Source of the DNA: CAYJFD01 sp964369605
Lineage (GTDB): Bacteria; Bacteroidota; Bacteroidia; Bacteroidales; UBA932
NCBI GenBank assembly: GCA_964369605.1
Contig: CAYJFD010000007.1
Location: 1-64,000, forward strand
Direction: 5' to 3'
DNA length: 64,000 nucleotides
Shown here: one piece after another, positions 61,033 through 64,000 of the stretch
Layout of the letters: each line of letters begins with the position of its first letter
Position numbering within the stretch: the first letter of the stretch is position 1
The notes under the pieces: model-generated
What the model saw: the letters and a program-made list of their open reading frames with translations, nothing else
What the model was told of the DNA's origin: nothing
The model's database searches: none
Position numbers and translations under genes: made by a program

Positions 61033-62594
61033 TAGTATATAAGTTCAAATTCATCAACTAATAACAAACTTCCTACTCCTCCTGTAAAATAGTCCGCATA
61101 ACGACTTGAAGCGGCTACTATCATAATATACTTAGGCTTTCTTGTGTCTCGATACTCTAAGTCAATTTGAAACTCCTGATAATCTAGCACTTCCTCCGAG
61201 CCTATAAACTCAGCATAGGCTATTACATCTGGATCATTTTGAAAATCGACAAAATTAGCCTCTCCCGTATTTACTGTATAAGGAGCTTCCCAGTCCATTA
61301 AAGCTATAAAAATGTGAGCCTGATCCATAGTTCCTAATTTATCAGTATATGGCTCATCTGCCTTATTGATGGTTTTCGGACTATATTTATAATATCCTTT
61401 CAAGGAAGTAGGCCTACCAGTGAATGGGCGTCCCCAGTCTAATAAAGCATTAAATACCACTAATTTATCGAATTTGCCTGTAAAGACACTACCACCAGCA
61501 AATTTTCCAAAAACTGTTTTTGATTCGAGTCTTGCTGCTCTTTTCCCGTCACCACTTAGAGCTAAGTCTGTATCCTCTGGGGATGTTGGGTTCACTTCGC
61601 TTAATGTATTTGCACCTGGATTACCTGAATCCCAAAAGTATGCATCTTCAAGATTAAGATTTGGGTACCAATTTTTATCTTTCTTTATCCAGTTATCAAA
61701 ACCAAGGTTAGGAACATTTACGATTTCTTCTGTTGTAAAGTTTAATTCTTGCCCTTCTACTTCAGCTGAATAAGCAGTATAGGTATACTCTGTTAGTGGC
61801 TCTAAATCTGATATTTGTACATTAAAATTCTTACCATCTATTTTAATATTTTCTGATGAAACTATTATCCACTCTTTGTCACTCACTTTTTTATATTTAA
61901 AGCCAAATTCAGTAGTATTTAGTGAGACTTGTCCGAACAAAATAGCTCTTTTTGCATAGGCATCTGCTGGTAATGTTGTAACCTCCTGTAGGGATTTAAG
62001 ATTCTCAGCCACTACCGTCCAACTCTGTTTCTCGCCTCTGTAGTCTAGTTCAAACGTTTGTTCTCTAGAGTAATCGCTGATTTTTGTTGGATCTGGGGTA
62101 ATCGTAGAGCCTTCTTGTCCTAACTTATAGCTTAAAACTTTTACATCCTCCCTACTTACACCACTTGCTAGATAAAAAGTTACTTTCTTTTCAGAAACTG
62201 ATATTGCAGCAAGGTCTGCCTCATCTTCTACTATAAAATATCTTTCTATCTCTTGAGTTGCAGTAAGCGTCCATTCATAAAACTGTCCAGGATAGGTTTC
62301 TATTACAAGAGTTAAGGGCATAGAAAGATCAAGTATATCATCTAAAGCTGTAGTTAAAGTAGCTTCTTGAGTCAGCTCTATATTAAGCAGTTCTACTTCC
62401 TTAATATATACACTTTCATCTAACTGAACGGTAAGAATTCTTTCTTGATAATCTATTTGTGCGTCACCGATTTGACCCTTTAGCTCTATATCCTCTATCG
62501 CGCCTTCTAATCTTGGATAAGGGATGTCATTTTCAATACAAGAAGACAAATTAAGAAACGTAAATAATATTAAAGTCTTTATTAAATTTTTCAT
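61032..62594 (-). CDS. PCMD-domain lipoprotein
   Basis: 520 aa. A lipoprotein signal with a lipobox-type LSSC (Cys19), then strand-rich repeats with IDYQERILTV, and a C-terminal PCMD (putative carbohydrate metabolism) domain (about 310-520) recognisable by GFDNWI, YFWDSGNPG, VFGKFAGGSVFTG, LKGYYKYSP and the closing SLLLVDEFELIY. PCMD proteins are surface lipoproteins in Bacteroidota, with a galactose-binding-like fold and presumed glycan binding. It follows an outer-membrane protein gene by 20 bp, and the pair may form a surface complex. Confidence 0.85.
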   Translation of the reverse strand: MKNLIKTLILFTFLNLSSCIENDIPYPRLEGAIEDIELKGQIGDAQIDYQERILTVQLDESVYIKEVELLNIELTQEATLTTALDDILDLSMPLTLVIETYPGQFYEWTLTATQEIERYFIVEDEADLAAISVSEKKVTFYLASGVSREDVKVLSYKLGQEGSTITPDPTKISDYSREQTFELDYRGEKQSWTVVAENLKSLQEVTTLPADAYAKRAILFGQVSLNTTEFGFKYKKVSDKEWIIVSSENIKIDGKNFNVQISDLEPLTEYTYTAYSAEVEGQELNFTTEEIVNVPNLGFDNWIKKDKNWYPNLNLEDAYFWDSGNPGANTLSEVNPTSPEDTDLALSGDGKRAARLESKTVFGKFAGGSVFTGKFDKLVVFNALLDWGRPFTGRPTSLKGYYKYSPKTINKADEPYTDKLGTMDQAHIFIALMDWEAPYTVNTGEANFVDFQNDPDVIAYAEFIGSEEVLDYQEFQIDLEYRDTRKPKYIMIVAASSRYADYFTGGVGSLLLVDEFELIY

Positions 62595-62614
62595 TTTCAG
62601 ATGTAAATTTGTTA

Positions 62615-63358
62615 TTAAATAGGAATCGCAAAGGAAATACCGATATTTATTGATAGTAAATCTATTCTAAAGTCAGCAGAGCTAGTTACATAAGTACCTT
62701 CTTTTACTTGATTTGTTATCTGAGTTACCTTCTTATATTTTAAACCCATAATTCCGATAGAAGCTTCGACTGCTACTTCATCAGATATGAATACAGCTAC
62801 ACCAGGGACTACTCCTATTCCTAATTCCAGGGTTTCTTGAAATGTACCTGTCATTTCTGCTCCAAGACCGTCAGTAAATTTATTTTGTCCCATTCCAAAA
62901 TTTAAGCCTATCTCGGTAAATAGAGCAAATCTAAGGCTCGACCCAAGTGGTATATAATTCCTGTAAATTCCTGATATATAATAGGTATGACTTACTCTAT
63001 TTATATCATCCATTCCTAGGTCTAATTCTGGAATGTCTAAGGATAAGGCATCTAATGCCATAGATGATCTTGAGTAAGTGAATTTTACTCCTGCTGCCAT
63101 ATTATTTGCGAAGAAATAGGAGATTTGAGGTGCTAATTTAAAGTTATAAGCTCCTGCTTGAATCTCATCAAATACTATAAATTTATAATTATTAAAATCA
63201 TATTTCCTATACGAAAATGTTCCCCCGACTAGTAAATTCCCTTTCGGTATAAATACATTTTCTGTATTAAAGATATCTGCTCCTCTATCTAACTTCTGAG
63301 CATAGCTAAAATTTATAGCTAAGAGAGAAAGGATGATCGTTAAAAATATTTTTTTCAT
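62615..63358 (-). CDS. Outer-membrane beta-barrel protein
   Basis: 247 aa with a signal peptide (MKKIFLTIILSLLAINFSYAQ) and a pattern of alternating beta-strands, ending INIGISFAIPI. The layout (eight to ten strands, Tyr/Phe girdle, glycine-rich turns) suits an OmpW/OmpA-barrel-like protein. It has no OmpA-like peptidoglycan domain. First gene of the minus-strand run; a -7 box is at 63401-63408. Confidence 0.7.
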   Translation of the reverse strand: MKKIFLTIILSLLAINFSYAQKLDRGADIFNTENVFIPKGNLLVGGTFSYRKYDFNNYKFIVFDEIQAGAYNFKLAPQISYFFANNMAAGVKFTYSRSSMALDALSLDIPELDLGMDDINRVSHTYYISGIYRNYIPLGSSLRFALFTEIGLNFGMGQNKFTDGLGAEMTGTFQETLELGIGVVPGVAVFISDEVAVEASIGIMGLKYKKVTQITNQVKEGTYVTSSADFRIDLLSINIGISFAIPI

Positions 63359-63400
63359 AATTTTCTATGGTTTTAAAAGCCTATTTTACCTATGATATTA

Positions 63401-63469
63401 CAAAGATAATTATTTTTACGACTCTTTAGATAAGAAAACAATCTATGTTAATTTTTTTTACTAAATTTG
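63401..63469. promoter_or_regulatory. Divergent -7 boxes for the outer-membrane protein and parE
   Basis: Minus strand TATCTTTG at 63401-63408 is 43 bp before the outer-membrane gene. Plus strand TAAATTTG at 63462-63469 is 21 bp before parE. Both fit TAnnTTTG; no -33 elements stand out. Confidence 0.4.
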
Positions 63470-63489
63470 TCCGCTAAATATTTTACTGA

Positions 63490-64000
63490 ATGAGTGAATA
63501 CACAAAAGAATCCTTTGCCACCCTCGAGTGGAATGAGCATATCAGACAACGTCCTGGTATGTATATTGGTCATGTTGGAGATGGGTCATCCCCTCACCAC
63601 GCAATATATGTACTTGTTAAGGAGGTTATAGACAACTCTATTGATGAATTCGCTATGGGTAATGGAAAACAGATAGATATTACCCTAGTCGATAGAACTA
63701 TTTCTGTAAGAGATTACGGACGTGGTATCCCTTTAGAGCGAGTGGTAGATGCTGCGAGTAAGATGATGAGCGGTGCGAAGTTTGACAATAAGACATTTCA
63801 GAAGAGTATTGGACTAAATGGTGTCGGACTTAAAGCGGTAAATGCTACATCAAGTGACTTCTTTATAGAATCTGTTAGAGAGGAAGTAGCTGTATGGGCA
63901 AAATTTCAAGCAGGTATTCTTCTAGAAAAAGGAGAAAGAGAAGCTAAGAAAGAAAAAAATGGAACATTTGTAAGATTTACTGCTGACACTGAAGTGTTTA
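63490..64000 (+). CDS. parE: DNA topoisomerase IV subunit B (partial, runs off the right edge)
   Basis: 170 codons are visible from the ATG at 63490. The GHKL ATPase motifs are present: RQRPGMYIGHVGDGSSPHHAIYVLVKEVIDNSIDE (with the catalytic Glu and ATP-binding Asn), VRDYGRGIPLERV and a lid GLNGVGLKAVNA. The GDGSSP insertion after MYIG matches Bacteroidota ParE better than GyrB in my memory, so ParE is preferred, with GyrB the alternative. The C-terminal toprim part is outside the window. Confidence 0.82.
   Translation, partial: MSEYTKESFATLEWNEHIRQRPGMYIGHVGDGSSPHHAIYVLVKEVIDNSIDEFAMGNGKQIDITLVDRTISVRDYGRGIPLERVVDAASKMMSGAKFDNKTFQKSIGLNGVGLKAVNATSSDFFIESVREEVAVWAKFQAGILLEKGEREAKKEKNGTFVRFTADTEVF

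Overview
The window is AT-rich chromosomal DNA from a member of the Bacteroidota, most likely a Bacteroidales anaerobe of the Porphyromonas type. Several promoters match the Bacteroidota consensus (TTTG or TTG, a 19-20 bp spacer, then TAnnTTTG). The gene content agrees: a TonB receptor with a carboxypeptidase-like N-terminus, a PCMD lipoprotein, a DUF4293 protein, a LytS/LytTR pair, and a complete lysine-to-butyrate fermentation cluster. A run of ten Ns at 21836-21845 shows that this is a scaffold with an assembly gap.

Layout. 1-6.6 kb: a truncated lipoprotein gene, an ATPase remnant, a stand-alone DnaB-type RecA domain that lacks the usual arginine finger, a LytS/LytTR two-component pair, a surface protein with 15-residue repeats, and a run of a tyrosine phosphatase, a helical protein and a metallophosphoesterase. 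6.4-8.8 kb: a small insertion bounded by a 183-bp duplication of the phosphoesterase 3' end. It carries a beta-barrel gene and an unfamiliar, possibly uracil-DNA-glycosylase-like gene, and abuts a DNA-methyltransferase remnant. 8.8-13.2 kb: an exported-phosphatase/TonB-receptor operon. 13.4-29.8 kb: housekeeping genes (eno, recJ, lysS, an rRNA/tRNA methyltransferase, a LolC/E-like permease, a TPR gene broken by the gap) and a uvrB-rel-uvrA operon. 29.8-31.7 kb: an overlooked 44-codon ORF, a zinc/cation exporter, and a 743-bp gene-free repeat region in which two 70-nt hairpins flank four 72-bp tandem repeats.

31.7-45.5 kb is a 14-gene, single-strand lysine fermentation cluster. KamA turns L-lysine into beta-lysine. 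KamDE (B12/PLP), with the presumed reactivase KamBC, makes 3,5-diaminohexanoate. Kdd oxidises it, Kce cleaves it with acetyl-CoA to acetoacetate and 3-aminobutyryl-CoA, and Kal removes ammonia to give crotonyl-CoA. Bcd-EtfAB reduces this to butyryl-CoA. The CoA-transferase, whose two subunit genes lie at opposite sides of the cluster, passes CoA to acetoacetate, and the thiolase splits acetoacetyl-CoA to acetyl-CoA.

45.5-64 kb: carbonic anhydrase, an acyltransferase, an M28 peptidase, queA, an XRE regulator behind a 510-bp region with repeated promoter-like boxes, pyrD, cinA, then a long minus-strand run (outer-membrane protein, PCMD lipoprotein, methyltransferase, valS, thioesterase, ABC-F, rlmB, SDR), and the start of parE at the right edge. 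I saw no tRNA, rRNA, CRISPR array, integrase or transposase gene.
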